A stretch of DNA of 64,000 bases. Source: Anaerocolumna sedimenticola (GTDB lineage Bacteria > Bacillota > Clostridia > Lachnospirales > Lachnospiraceae). The position numbers and the translations under genes are program-made. The stretch spans positions 5,288,501 through 5,352,500 of the forward strand of contig NZ_CP048000.1 of NCBI RefSeq assembly GCF_009931695.1, read 5' to 3'. The notes below the pieces were generated by a model. It did no database searches and was not told the origin of the DNA. It was given only the letters and a program-made list of their open reading frames with translations. Positions 27,011 through 35,032 of this stretch are shown piece by piece (positions within the stretch are counted from its first letter, which is position 1; every line of letters starts with the position of its first letter).

Positions 27011-28084
27011 TTATAGAGTTAATATTCCGGCTGTATTTTTAATTTTAAGCATCCAAAATGTAGATTCAATTTCATTAGCTAGCCGTTGTCTTCGATTCTC
27101 TCCTAGTCCCATATGCATCCCCATTACCCAATACCCTTCCTTTTCCGTAAGAAATTGTTTCGGCAATATATATGTACCATCTACTGTTCGAAAAGATTCC
27201 AAATAATTAACAGCAGAAATAAACCATTGAGAGTTAACTGCATTTTTAAAATGTGCCATAAGTTCTAATCTTTGCAATAATAATGAACCACATTTATCAA
27301 AATCGGTAAACGAACTATTAAAGCACGGCAGCTTTACATCCCAGCCCATAGAATAATATTTTCCTCCCGGTGCAGAAAGTATTCCATATCCATCTGGTAA
27401 TGCTTGATATTCCGTATTAAGAATATAATCTATAATATTATAAATTTTATCCATATCACAAATATCACAAGAATCAATCATTGCTGCAAATCCATATACA
27501 TCAAATATTAATGGATATTTATACCACCCGTTTTTATATAAATCAGGTTTTATGATAGGTCTTCCCTTAAAAGCTACTGGAATTCCCCCATATACCTCTG
27601 CATTATCATATAGGTCATAGTCTAGCGATTGTGTGAAATCATATACATGAATTAACCGCTTTTTTAAGAAAGTTATAATAGCTTCATCCCTGTAACCTGC
27701 CAGCAGAAAGGATGCAGCAAAAATAATCAAGGCAAATACATCCCACTTTCCTTCATCTTTCTGTATCATATCCGAAAACCATCTTCGAAGAGGCAAGGTC
27801 TTTTCGTCAAATTCCTTGATACCTGCATGTAATCCCAGATTAACAAGTTTATTCATGCAGTTTTCAAAACAGGTGTTAAAGCTCCCATGATAATTTCTTA
27901 AGCTTACTTCATTTGGTTTGAAATATGAAAGCCATGATCTAACTTCATTACTACTTAATAATTCTTCTTCCAATACTGAAATATTGACCGGTATATTATT
28001 TTTACATATTTCATCAGCAATTCTATATCGAATCACTGCATTACCATTTTTAAAAAGCCAGTCAAGTGCGCTCTGGTAACCCAT
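27011..28084 (-). CDS. Hypothetical protein, possible alpha-toroid (prenyltransferase-like) fold
   Basis: The 357-residue soluble protein is not firmly recognised. It begins SALDWLFKNGNAVIRYRIAD, and has repeated helical segments and aromatic-rich stretches (KYYSMGWDVKLPCF, GYWVMGMHMGLGENRR). These resemble uncharacterised squalene-cyclase/prenyltransferase-toroid proteins of clostridia. There is no DxDD cyclase motif, so terpene chemistry is unlikely. GGAGG lies before the ATG. It is monocistronic. Confidence 0.6.
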   Translation of the reverse strand: MGYQSALDWLFKNGNAVIRYRIADEICKNNIPVNISVLEEELLSSNEVRSWLSYFKPNEVSLRNYHGSFNTCFENCMNKLVNLGLHAGIKEFDEKTLPLRRWFSDMIQKDEGKWDVFALIIFAASFLLAGYRDEAIITFLKKRLIHVYDFTQSLDYDLYDNAEVYGGIPVAFKGRPIIKPDLYKNGWYKYPLIFDVYGFAAMIDSCDICDMDKIYNIIDYILNTEYQALPDGYGILSAPGGKYYSMGWDVKLPCFNSSFTDFDKCGSLLLQRLELMAHFKNAVNSQWFISAVNYLESFRTVDGTYILPKQFLTEKEGYWVMGMHMGLGENRRQRLANEIESTFWMLKIKNTAGILTL

Positions 28085-28275
28085 GATACATCCTCCATTA
28101 TACTATAATATCCATTATATCAGATTGACAAATAAATACAATTATCATGTCTTTCTTTTACAAAAAATATTAGGTATTCCTATCATGTAAATTCCACTAA
28201 TGCCCAGCTTACTTATGACTTTCAATTGTTTTAAATTCGCTCTAAACTCTTATACTTATTCCCTATATCTTAGAC

Positions 28276-28402
28276 AAGCACTGATTTACCGGTAGCGATC
28301 GGATTGGGTATTCTGGCAATTGCAATTCTCATTTTTACACGAGGGGAACTTGGCTACAAGTTATTCTGCGATTACTTTATTACTAATTACAAGATTTTTA
28401 CA
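28276..28402 (+). pseudogene. Possible membrane-protein remnant
   Basis: A plus-strand frame gives VAIGLGILAIAILIFTRG and then GYKLFCDYFITNYK before a stop. One hydrophobic segment is clear; there is no start or ribosome site. The rest of 28085-28425 shows nothing. Confidence 0.3.
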
Positions 28403-28425
28403 CTTTCTTTCTGTTAAAAGAAGCA

Positions 28426-28453
28426 CCGCCTGCGTCGAAATGACGACAGGCGG
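28426..28453. terminator. GC-rich hairpin
   Basis: CCGCCTGCGTCG pairs imperfectly with CGACGACAGGCGG across AAAT. It lies next to rlmD fragment 6. Confidence 0.55.
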
Positions 28454-28467
28454 CCTAAATTCTTTAT

Positions 28468-28556
28468 TCAATTAACCCTATTTATCCGTACTACCGTCTC
28501 CACATGCCTTGAGAAGACAATAAAGATGCTGTGCAAGGATGGTATCCCCTTGGAGG
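28468..28556 (-). pseudogene. rlmD 3'-end fragment 6
   Basis: The minus strand reads SIFIVFSRHVETVVRINRVN then TGA, with upstream CCAAGGGGATACCATCC and CATCTTTATTG similar to the common arm. It lies about 85 bases past the stop of the iron-sulfur protein gene. Confidence 0.57.
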
Positions 28557-28642
28557 CAAAGTACATTGTATATTAGATTATCGATTTCCAAAGCATTGTA
28601 TCAATCTCATTATCCCAAAGCGTAATTATACTTAGGGAGATG

Positions 28643-29368
28643 TCATAGCGATAATTTGATTGCCTTTTTCGGACAGGTGTCAGCACAACTTCCACAGAGA
28701 ATACATTCTGAATTATACATTTTTTTCATCTGTACCATATCTTTCACATCCAGACTCATTGGGCAATTTTTATTGCATAATCCACAAGAAGAACATTTTT
28801 CCGGTTCGCAATTCAGCTTTATAAATGAATATTTGAAATGTTTTCTTATTTTAGTACCAATGATCAGAAAGGGGGCTGCCCAACATACATAATGGCAGAA
28901 ACCTCTTTTCCCACTGAGCAAACATATAAGCAAAGCCAAAGTCAAACAAACATAATACACCATATAAGCCTTCATATCCATCAATGAAATCCCATGATGA
29001 GTGATAGTAATATATGTAAAATCAATTTTTTTGATTCCATCGTTGAGAAAGAAAAGAAAGATGATTGCAGACAACCATGGAACCCAGATAAAGAATTTTA
29101 TGAGATTCAATTTCCCACCCTTTGCCTTTTTGTCAACGGCAATCATGCAGCATTCTTGTAAGCCGCCAACCGGGCATAACCAGCCACAGTAAGCTCTACC
29201 GAACAATAACGATGACAAGAATAGTATCCCGAAGACAATCAAGCTTCCACTTACAATTCCTTCCATAGCTCCAAAAAAAGGAATTGCCGGTGAAAAATAA
29301 TCGAAAACGATTGGCAATGTCAAAAATGTAATAAGTACAATACCTCTTCTAAGTTTTTGCCTCTTCAT
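28643..29368 (-). CDS. Membrane 4Fe-4S protein, NapH/NosR/YccM-like
   Basis: The protein has about four membrane helices. Two cysteine motifs face the membrane (YCGWLCPVGGLQE and GFCHYVCWAAPF), and a C-terminal two-cluster ferredoxin follows: CSSCGLCNKNCPM and CILCGSCADTCPKKA. This is the layout of the PF12801-type electron-transfer proteins that pass electrons across or along the membrane. ATG at 29368 is chosen because GGAGGTGAT is correctly spaced; the longer frame starts with GTG inside that site. It is the last gene of a TetR-membrane-FeS operon. Confidence 0.9.
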   Translation of the reverse strand: MKRQKLRRGIVLITFLTLPIVFDYFSPAIPFFGAMEGIVSGSLIVFGILFLSSLLFGRAYCGWLCPVGGLQECCMIAVDKKAKGGKLNLIKFFIWVPWLSAIIFLFFLNDGIKKIDFTYITITHHGISLMDMKAYMVYYVCLTLALLICLLSGKRGFCHYVCWAAPFLIIGTKIRKHFKYSFIKLNCEPEKCSSCGLCNKNCPMSLDVKDMVQMKKMYNSECILCGSCADTCPKKAIKLSL

Positions 29369-29369
29369 A

Positions 29370-29933
29370 TCATATATCACCTCCGTTTTTTTGTATTCGC
29401 TTTACTAGAATTATGATACATAACCAAAGCATTACAATTACCATGCTCCAAAGTACAACAAATTTTGTTATTGTCACTACGCTGCAGATTGATGCGAGCA
29501 TCGGAAACTTGGATGGATAATGCATGCAAATGAAAAGAAGCATAATATTTTCACCTATATCCAATAGACTCCTTATAAAAGGAAGAAGATACAGATATCG
29601 CAGTGAGGAATGGATATCCGCTTTCCGGGTCAGATATGTAATAAAAAGAGAAGTGAGCAGCATAAATAGCATAATAAACAAGAAATCAACATATAGGTTT
29701 TTAATGAAGTCATTCCGTCCGATTGCTCCGATTTTATCCAGAAATTCCTTAAGTGAATGCATGTTGTATCCCCAGTACCTCATGTCTGGAATTTCCTCAT
29801 GCATGCCTTTTATTCGCAAAGTCAGCTGATGCATTATTAGGAGAACTCCGAATAACATAGGTAATAGTGGAAGGAACCATCTTCGGTTTGCATAGTTGTC
29901 CATTTTATTCGATATTCGTTTCAGTAATTGCAT
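29370..29933 (-). CDS. Four-helix membrane protein of unknown function
   Basis: The 187-residue product has four predicted membrane segments and the phrase LLDIGENIMLLFICMHYP. AAGGAG precedes the ATG. It lies 26 bases after the TetR gene stop and 1 base before the FeS gene start, so it is the middle gene of an operon. A remnant of a close relative is at 36993-37181. The link to an electron-transfer protein suggests a redox partner role, as inference only. Confidence 0.75.
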   Translation of the reverse strand: MQLLKRISNKMDNYANRRWFLPLLPMLFGVLLIMHQLTLRIKGMHEEIPDMRYWGYNMHSLKEFLDKIGAIGRNDFIKNLYVDFLFIMLFMLLTSLFITYLTRKADIHSSLRYLYLLPFIRSLLDIGENIMLLFICMHYPSKFPMLASICSVVTITKFVVLWSMVIVMLWLCIIILVKRIQKNGGDI

Positions 29934-29959
29934 GTTTACTCCTTATCTTCTCACGATAA

Positions 29960-30592
29960 TCAGGCTGGATCATTTTTTAAGCTTCCAAGTATCAAATCCA
30001 TTGATATATCATTGAAATCCTCTTCTAACAATGAAAAATAGCTTATAAAATTATCCCCTGTGGATGCCATAAGACAATAATATCCAGTCATTATGAATAC
30101 CAAACTAAAAGCGATCTTTCTCGGATTAATTCCTGGCTTTATGCTACCATCCGATACACCATCAGCAATCACACAAGCAGTCTCTTCAAATAACTGTTGA
30201 TTTAGTTTCATCAATTCTCCTTGGTAAAAACTATCCTGTAGAGCTTTTTTTTTCACTTGTCCCTGCCAGCTAATGATTTTCAACATTTGTGGGTTACTTT
30301 TACATAGTTGAGCTAATTGTTTACTTGCCGAACATAGTTTTAAAAAACCAGTTTTTTCGGACTGATATCCACGACTGATATGCGAAAGCAATTTATCATA
30401 AATATTATGGACAACAGCAAAATACAACTCTTCTTTATTTTTAAAATATCTGTACAGTGTACGCCTAGTGATCCCCGCTTCATTTGTAATAATATCAATG
30501 GAAGCTGAATCAAACCCCATTCTACCAAAAACATGTTCTGCAGCCGTGATAAGGGTTTCTCTATATCTTATCTCATTTTCCTTCCGTGACAT
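29960..30592 (-). CDS. TetR/AcrR family transcriptional regulator
   Basis: The 210-residue protein has a clear TetR DNA-binding domain (FDSASIDIITNEAGITRRTL, YRYFKNKEELYFAVV) and a helical ligand domain. GGAGG precedes the ATG. Its promoter carries a palindrome overlapping the -10, so it probably represses the TetR-membrane-FeS operon. Confidence 0.92.
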   Translation of the reverse strand: MSRKENEIRYRETLITAAEHVFGRMGFDSASIDIITNEAGITRRTLYRYFKNKEELYFAVVHNIYDKLLSHISRGYQSEKTGFLKLCSASKQLAQLCKSNPQMLKIISWQGQVKKKALQDSFYQGELMKLNQQLFEETACVIADGVSDGSIKPGINPRKIAFSLVFIMTGYYCLMASTGDNFISYFSLLEEDFNDISMDLILGSLKNDPA

Positions 30593-30619
30593 ATTAGTAT
30601 TACCTCCATAACTAAATTG

Positions 30620-30662
30620 AAAAGTATAACGTTAGTATACTTTTCGATTATCAGTTTGTCAA
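30620..30662 (-). promoter_or_regulatory. Sigma-A promoter with palindromic TetR operator
   Basis: On the minus strand TTGACA (30657-30662) and TATACT (30634-30639) are 17 bases apart. AAAAGTATA-7-TATACTTTT (30620-30644) overlaps the -10. The design is the same as at the 9.6 kb TetR gene. Confidence 0.85.
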
Positions 30663-30764
30663 TACCAAAACGAATAAATATTTTCAGAGCAATGTTTTCA
30701 AAGGATCAAATTTTCAAATAAATCCTTATATTCATTTGTACAGAAATTTCACTGACTTCAAAAA

Positions 30765-30807
30765 GTAAGAACTTTGTAATCTCAGTTGAAAATTACAAAG
30801 TTCTTAC
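30765..30807. repeat. Perfect 15-base inverted repeat
   Basis: GTAAGAACTTTGTAA and TTACAAAGTTCTTAC pair around a 13-base loop. It is in a gene-free stretch (30663-31023) upstream of the TetR promoter. It could be a terminator for the minus-strand gene now lost, or a mobile-element end. Confidence 0.6.
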
Positions 30808-31023
30808 CTTTCATATGGGACTTATGTTACATCCCCTTTTGATATTAAACATGAACCTTAGTCGTACACGTCTATAATGAGGATCAACAATATACAAAGC
30901 ATTTGGAATCATAATTTTTTTTATAAAGCGTCTCCATTCTTACCATAGTTATCATGTTTATACATACCCGGTACTAGTGTACAAATGATATTCCACATAT
31001 TTATAACATCTTGTGGTCAAATC

Positions 31024-31125
31024 CTACTTTTTGCCCTCCGAACCACATTTCGTCATCATTATTATCGTTTCCACGTGCCTTGAACGGTCAAAAAAGATGC
31101 TGCTTTAGCCTGATGGGACCTTGGC
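31024..31125 (-). pseudogene. rlmD 3'-end fragment 7 with common arm
   Basis: The minus strand reads SIFFDRSRHVETIIMMTK, then CGSEGKK and TAG. Upstream are CATCTTTTTTGACCGTTCAA, CAGGCTAAAGC and GCCAAGG. It resembles fragment 2 over about 120 bases, including the sequence past the stop codon (CCACATTTCGTCATCATTAT on plus). Confidence 0.63.
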
Positions 31126-31127
31126 TT

Positions 31128-31289
31128 TTGTGTTCCGTTGGATTTATCCCATGTTTCCTTAATTTTAAATATCCTTTGCGATGAGCTTAATGGCAGCCAT
31201 AGCTCCATATAGCCTGCATCCGGATTTTTATCATAATATATCTCGGCAGCGAAATCGTCGCAAGTCAGGACTTCCACTAAAACATACAA
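31128..31289 (-). pseudogene. Fragment of a GyrI-like/effector-binding protein
   Basis: About 54 codons (VEVLTCDDFAAEIYYDKNP, GYMELWLPL) resemble the C-terminal strand-rich end of GyrI-like effector-binding domains. The frame then runs into the arm of rlmD fragment 7. The N-terminal part is missing, and a hairpin sits immediately upstream. Confidence 0.45.
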
Positions 31290-31324
31290 AATTCCTTACC
31301 CCCAATCACGGAAAGTAAGGAATT
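31290..31324. terminator. Hairpin upstream of the GyrI-like fragment
   Basis: AATTCCTTAC and GTAAGGAATT form a perfect 10-base stem around a 15-base loop. Confidence 0.5.
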
Positions 31325-31356
31325 CTATCTCAATTTTCTTATAGTACAACTGCATT

Positions 31357-31547
31357 TCATATTAATTTCACGATTATTACAGCAATAATATAACATAAAC
31401 ATATTACCATAATAATCCATGAAATTCCATAAATATTAATAAACAATTCTGTATAATAAGTAGCAAGCTGGATTAATCCAATGTCCCTCTGTTTTCGTTT
31501 TTCCTTCGTAAAATATATTAAATAACTATCTCTTCACTTAAATTCAT
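31357..31547 (-). pseudogene. Small membrane protein with frameshift
   Basis: GAGGTGC and ATG at 31547 open MNLSEEIVI and stop. One base later the frame continues as YFTKEKRKQRDIGLIQLATY, then ISWIIMVICLCYIIAVIIVK and a stop. The joined product would be about 63 residues with one membrane helix. The family is unknown. The stretch 31548-31787 shows no gene. Confidence 0.4.
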
Positions 31548-31787
31548 AAAGCACCTCGTGTTTAAAAGTTTATAATAAATGCGAAGTGCCACTTTTTAAA
31601 TAATTTTAAGTATTTAGGTTAACGACATTGCCTGCTAAGCAGGTATGTCCCCAGACAGTTTTAGCTTCTAGCATAAAACACAACAATAATGTAGTTCGTT
31701 TACGATAGCACTTTTCGCTGTGGTTGACCCAAGACTGGCCGATGAATGCATTCTTTTCATATTGCATACCCCTACTTTATTAATCGC

Positions 31788-33140
31788 TTATAAGCTCTCA
31801 AAACCATTATTTCTAATAACATTCGAATACCAGTTAGCACTTGCCTTTGGTGTTCGCTTCAAAGTATTATAGTCCACGTGAATAATTCCAAATCGGATGG
31901 ATAGCCCTTCTGCCCATTCGAAATTATCCCACAGTGACCAAACAAAATATCCCTTTATCGGAATACCTTCTCCTAATGCTTTATGTAACATCTTCAGATA
32001 ATTTCTAAGATAAATTAATCGAATCGGATCGGTTACAGTACCATCGTCATCTACCCAGTCATTTGAAGCACAACCATTTTCCGTAATGATAATGTTCTTT
32101 GGATGATAGGTATCGTTAATACTCTTTAATAAATCATAAAAACATTTCGGTTCATATTCCCAACCATTCTGAGTGACAGGTTTCCCCGTATTTACACCTG
32201 AAGCATATAACGGCCACCTGCCTCCGTCTTTTACATAGGTGCCATTGTAATTATTCAATCCAAAGAAATCAATATCCTGGCATATTAGTTCCATGTCCCC
32301 CGGTCTTATGTCAGGAAGGATTACCCCCTGTTTAACCAAATAATCAAAGTATTCCTGCGGATATGTACCCTTAAATATCGGATCACAAAACAGGGTATTC
32401 ATCTCAGCATTCTGTCTGTTAGCTGCTGCAATATCTGCTGCTGAATTTGGATCTTCCGGATATATCATACTCATGTTAACCTTAATACCGATGTTTCCAG
32501 ACAAGCCGCTTTCACGAAATGCCTTAACCGCAGTTCCATGAGCCAGATTTACATGATGAGCAACCGTTAGTGCAGAAGAATAATCCTGATAACCGGGTGC
32601 ATGTACCCCAAACCCGTGTCCCAGAAAAGAAATAACCCATGGTTCCAATACAGTAATCCAGTTATCTACCAAGTCTCCTAATTCCCGGTACATGGTTCTG
32701 GCATAATTATCAAACCAGCCTATAATCTCCCGATTCATCCATCCGCCACGTTCCTGCAGCTTCTGCGGAAGATCCCAGTGGTAAAGTACTACATAGGATT
32801 TGATACCATTTTCACGAAGGCAAGTCAGTACATTTCTATAAAATTCAATTCCTGCCTGATTTACTATACCGATTCCATCCGGTATCACTCTTGGCCAGCT
32901 TATAGAAAACAGGAAATTCGGATATCCCAACTTTTTCATCATCCTGATATCATCCTCGTATGTATGATAAAAGTCACAGGCCACATCACCGGTTGTTCCA
33001 TCCTTGATGTGGCCCGGAGTATGGCAGAAACGATCCCATATGCTTTCGCCTTTTCCGCCTTCGTTCCATCCACCTTCTATCTGATAAGAACCAGCTGCTA
33101 CACCCCAAGTAAAATTGCTTGGAAATTCATACTTTTTCAT
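31788..33140 (-). CDS. Glycoside hydrolase family 1 beta-glucosidase-like
   Basis: The 450-residue protein is a full-length GH1 TIM barrel: FTWGVAAGSYQIEGG at the start, HWDLPQ, nucleophile Glu354 in IITENGC, and NFEWAEG near the end. The acid/base motif is TVLEPW instead of TxNEP: Glu166 is kept, but the preceding Asn that contacts the sugar 2-OH is Leu165. No signal peptide is seen, so it acts in the cytoplasm, possibly on (non-phosphorylated) disaccharides. ATG at 33140 has GGGGGATG upstream. It follows the deoC remnant and shares its operator region. Confidence 0.9.
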   Translation of the reverse strand: MKKYEFPSNFTWGVAAGSYQIEGGWNEGGKGESIWDRFCHTPGHIKDGTTGDVACDFYHTYEDDIRMMKKLGYPNFLFSISWPRVIPDGIGIVNQAGIEFYRNVLTCLRENGIKSYVVLYHWDLPQKLQERGGWMNREIIGWFDNYARTMYRELGDLVDNWITVLEPWVISFLGHGFGVHAPGYQDYSSALTVAHHVNLAHGTAVKAFRESGLSGNIGIKVNMSMIYPEDPNSAADIAAANRQNAEMNTLFCDPIFKGTYPQEYFDYLVKQGVILPDIRPGDMELICQDIDFFGLNNYNGTYVKDGGRWPLYASGVNTGKPVTQNGWEYEPKCFYDLLKSINDTYHPKNIIITENGCASNDWVDDDGTVTDPIRLIYLRNYLKMLHKALGEGIPIKGYFVWSLWDNFEWAEGLSIRFGIIHVDYNTLKRTPKASANWYSNVIRNNGFESL

Positions 33141-33192
33141 AGCTTTGTCATCCCCCATTCCCGTTTCAATATCTTTCATATACGTTTGTTGA

Positions 33193-33499
33193 CTACTTCA
33201 CATATAATACCGTAGGAACAGATTTATAGCCTACACCCATTGTATCGATTCCCATATCAATTAGTTGCAGAAAATGTTCTCTGGTTCGGATGCAGCCGCT
33301 GTCTTTAACCTGGCACTTATCACCTACTTCTTCCATCCTCAATTTTATAATTTCAGGTGTCGCACCGCCTAATCTTACCCCAGCCTTTGTTAAATCAATA
33401 ATCTCCTGTTCCGTGAAATCTGGTTTTTATTACAGAATAATCAATGTACTTTGCTAATTTGCTTACTGTCATTTCACTGGATTTTTTACTTGGCTTCAT
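33193..33499 (-). pseudogene. deoC: deoC (deoxyribose-phosphate aldolase-like), internally deleted
   Basis: AAGGAGA and ATG at 33499 open MTVSKLAKYIDYSVIKT. After a frameshift the next frame reads FTEQEIIDLTKAGVRLG and then jumps to PEIIKLRMEEVGDKCQVK and GYKSVPTVLYVK with a stop. About half of the family's length, including the active-site lysine region, is missing. It lies 14 bases before the GH1 frame and under the same operator. Confidence 0.7.
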
Positions 33500-33546
33500 A
33501 TTTTACTTTCTCCTTTATTCTGTCTTACAATTTGTAAAGGTATTGT

Positions 33547-33569
33547 TTTAAATGTATGATACATTTAAA
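33547..33569. promoter_or_regulatory. 23-base perfect palindromic operator
   Basis: TTTAAATGTATGATACATTTAAA is perfectly palindromic around G33558. Its core TGTATNATACA resembles GntR-family sites. It lies between the divergent deoC/GH1 and PfkB remnants. Confidence 0.7.
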
Positions 33570-33664
33570 TATATAGCACTTTCCACATGTTTTGTCAATA
33601 TTATTTATTTAAATGTATTATTAGTTCCTGCTTTTTTATGAAATAAGTTATATAATCACATCAT

Positions 33665-33683
33665 TAAATGTATCATACAATTA
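33665..33683. promoter_or_regulatory. Second copy of the TGTATNATACA operator
   Basis: TAAATGTATCATACAATTA shares the core of the 33547 operator with one mismatch in the flanks. It is 23 bases ahead of the PfkB remnant start. Another half-site, AAATGTATTA, is at 33611. Confidence 0.6.
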
Positions 33684-33705
33684 TAACATCATGGAGGTCA
33701 CTTTT

Positions 33706-34018
33706 ATGGGAGCTGTCGGTTTTCAACCATTGACCCGACATTAATTGGTCCATGATACTGGGTATGAATCACATCTGGGAGGAATTTCTTGAAAAGGTCG
33801 CACCTAATATTACTGTATCCGCAAAGACTGTATTTTCAGATTTAGCTAATCCCGAAAAGCGCACAAAAAAGGATATCCTGAAATGTCTTTCTCTTACAAA
33901 AGATTTTATGAAAGCAGGTTTTCATGTTATACTAAGTCTGAATTTAAAAGAAGCTTGTGAAATCAGTGAAGCGATGGGTGTAACGATAACTGATTACCGT
34001 ACAGCGGATACTTATTAG
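33706..34018 (+). pseudogene. PfkB family sugar kinase remnant
   Basis: GGAGG and ATG at 33706 start MGAVGFQPLT, typical of PfkB kinase N-termini, then stop. From 33752 a second frame reads NHIWEEFLEKVAPN, AKTVFSDLANPEKRTKKD and LSLNLKEACEISEAMGV, which corresponds to the middle of the kinase. The ATP-binding C-terminal part is absent. With deoC and GH1 it suggests a lost sugar-catabolic cluster. Confidence 0.6.
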
Positions 34019-34034
34019 CACATTTTACGTCTCG

Positions 34035-34246
34035 TTACTTCTTCTTCCGCAAACAAATGATACTCTGAAGGACAATAAAGAAGCAGAGCATTGCCATGCG
34101 TGTGATCTGCGGCTGCCACGGATCCTGGCTGCCTATAACGGGTAACGACCAGTAATAACATTCCGCTTGTCTAATACGTCGAAGAAAGTACCAAAGATAT
34201 TACCTACACCGCCGGTAAGCAATTCCAAGCTTATGAGAACCTCCAT
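34035..34246 (-). pseudogene. C-terminal remnant of a membrane protein
   Basis: Two minus-strand frames overlap: ELLTGGVGNIFGTFFDVL ends at a TAG, and VIGSQDPWQPQITRMAML, CFFIVLQSIICLRKKK continues to a stop at 34035. A hydrophobic helix with a KKK tail is clear. The frames join by a single indel. The family is not identified. Nothing is seen in 34247-34510 apart from TATAAT at 34455. Confidence 0.4.
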
Positions 34247-34510
34247 AATGTACACTTTTCACACTAAAGAAAAATTTGTGACTGTGGCCACAGTCACATT
34301 ACTTGCCAGTTGCGGAAAGCCGGAAATTGTACTTTTAAATATAGAATCGAATTAATCTAAAATTATTAAATAGGGTATCAAACCGAACAACTATTAATAC
34401 TAAAATCACACATATTCGGTCATGAAATGTAAGGTAAGAAACTGTTAAATTTAGTATAATTTCAGTAGCTTAAAGATTAGGCTATACAAAAAATTAAAGG
34501 AGCGATACAA

Positions 34511-35011
34511 ATGAGTTTGGATTTCAGAATCGAAAATAAGAATGCTTTTCGTGTGGTGGGCATTTTAACACATACCACAACCGAAAATGATGCCTGCATG
34601 ACAACGGTTCCCGCGTTATGGAGCGAAGTCATTAACAAAGGTAAGAGTACCGAGATTATGGCATTGATGAATCAGCCTCCGTTCGGTATAATGGGTGTGA
34701 ATGTTTATAATACTGACCCAGCCAACCCGAAAAAATTTGACTACTATATTGCAAGTTCTACGGACAGGCCCGTACCTGACGGTATGGTGGAATATACGAT
34801 TCCAGCGGCTACATGGGCGGTTTTCCCTTGCAAACGCACTGAAACAGCGAGTGTCGAGGTTCGTATCGTAACAGAGTGGCAGCCAACCTCCGGCTATGAG
34901 CTGCTTAATTCCGGCTATGATACGGGAGAGATGAAATCAGGAGCCCCGGATTTGGAAGTCTACAACGATAAGGATAATGCCGAGGTATGGGCAGCAGTAA
35001 GAAAAAAATAA
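34511..35011 (+). CDS. GyrI-like effector-binding domain protein
   Basis: The 166-residue protein is a stand-alone effector-binding domain (FRIENKNAFRVVGILTHTT ... EYTIPAATWAVFPC ... VRIVTEWQPTSGYE). AAAGGAG precedes the ATG by 8 bases. It is closely similar to the C-terminal half of the AraC regulator that starts 21 bases downstream, so the pair arose by duplication. It may bind the same ligand, or modulate the regulator. Confidence 0.88.
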   Translation: MSLDFRIENKNAFRVVGILTHTTTENDACMTTVPALWSEVINKGKSTEIMALMNQPPFGIMGVNVYNTDPANPKKFDYYIASSTDRPVPDGMVEYTIPAATWAVFPCKRTETASVEVRIVTEWQPTSGYELLNSGYDTGEMKSGAPDLEVYNDKDNAEVWAAVRKK

Positions 35012-35032
35012 TGTAGAAAAGGTGATTGTATA

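Noticed and set aside
5399-31125. Integron attC sites between small genes
   Set aside because: The recurring elements code for an rlmD C-terminus and lack the paired RYYYAAC/GTTRRRY ends; no tyrosine-type integron integrase is visible.
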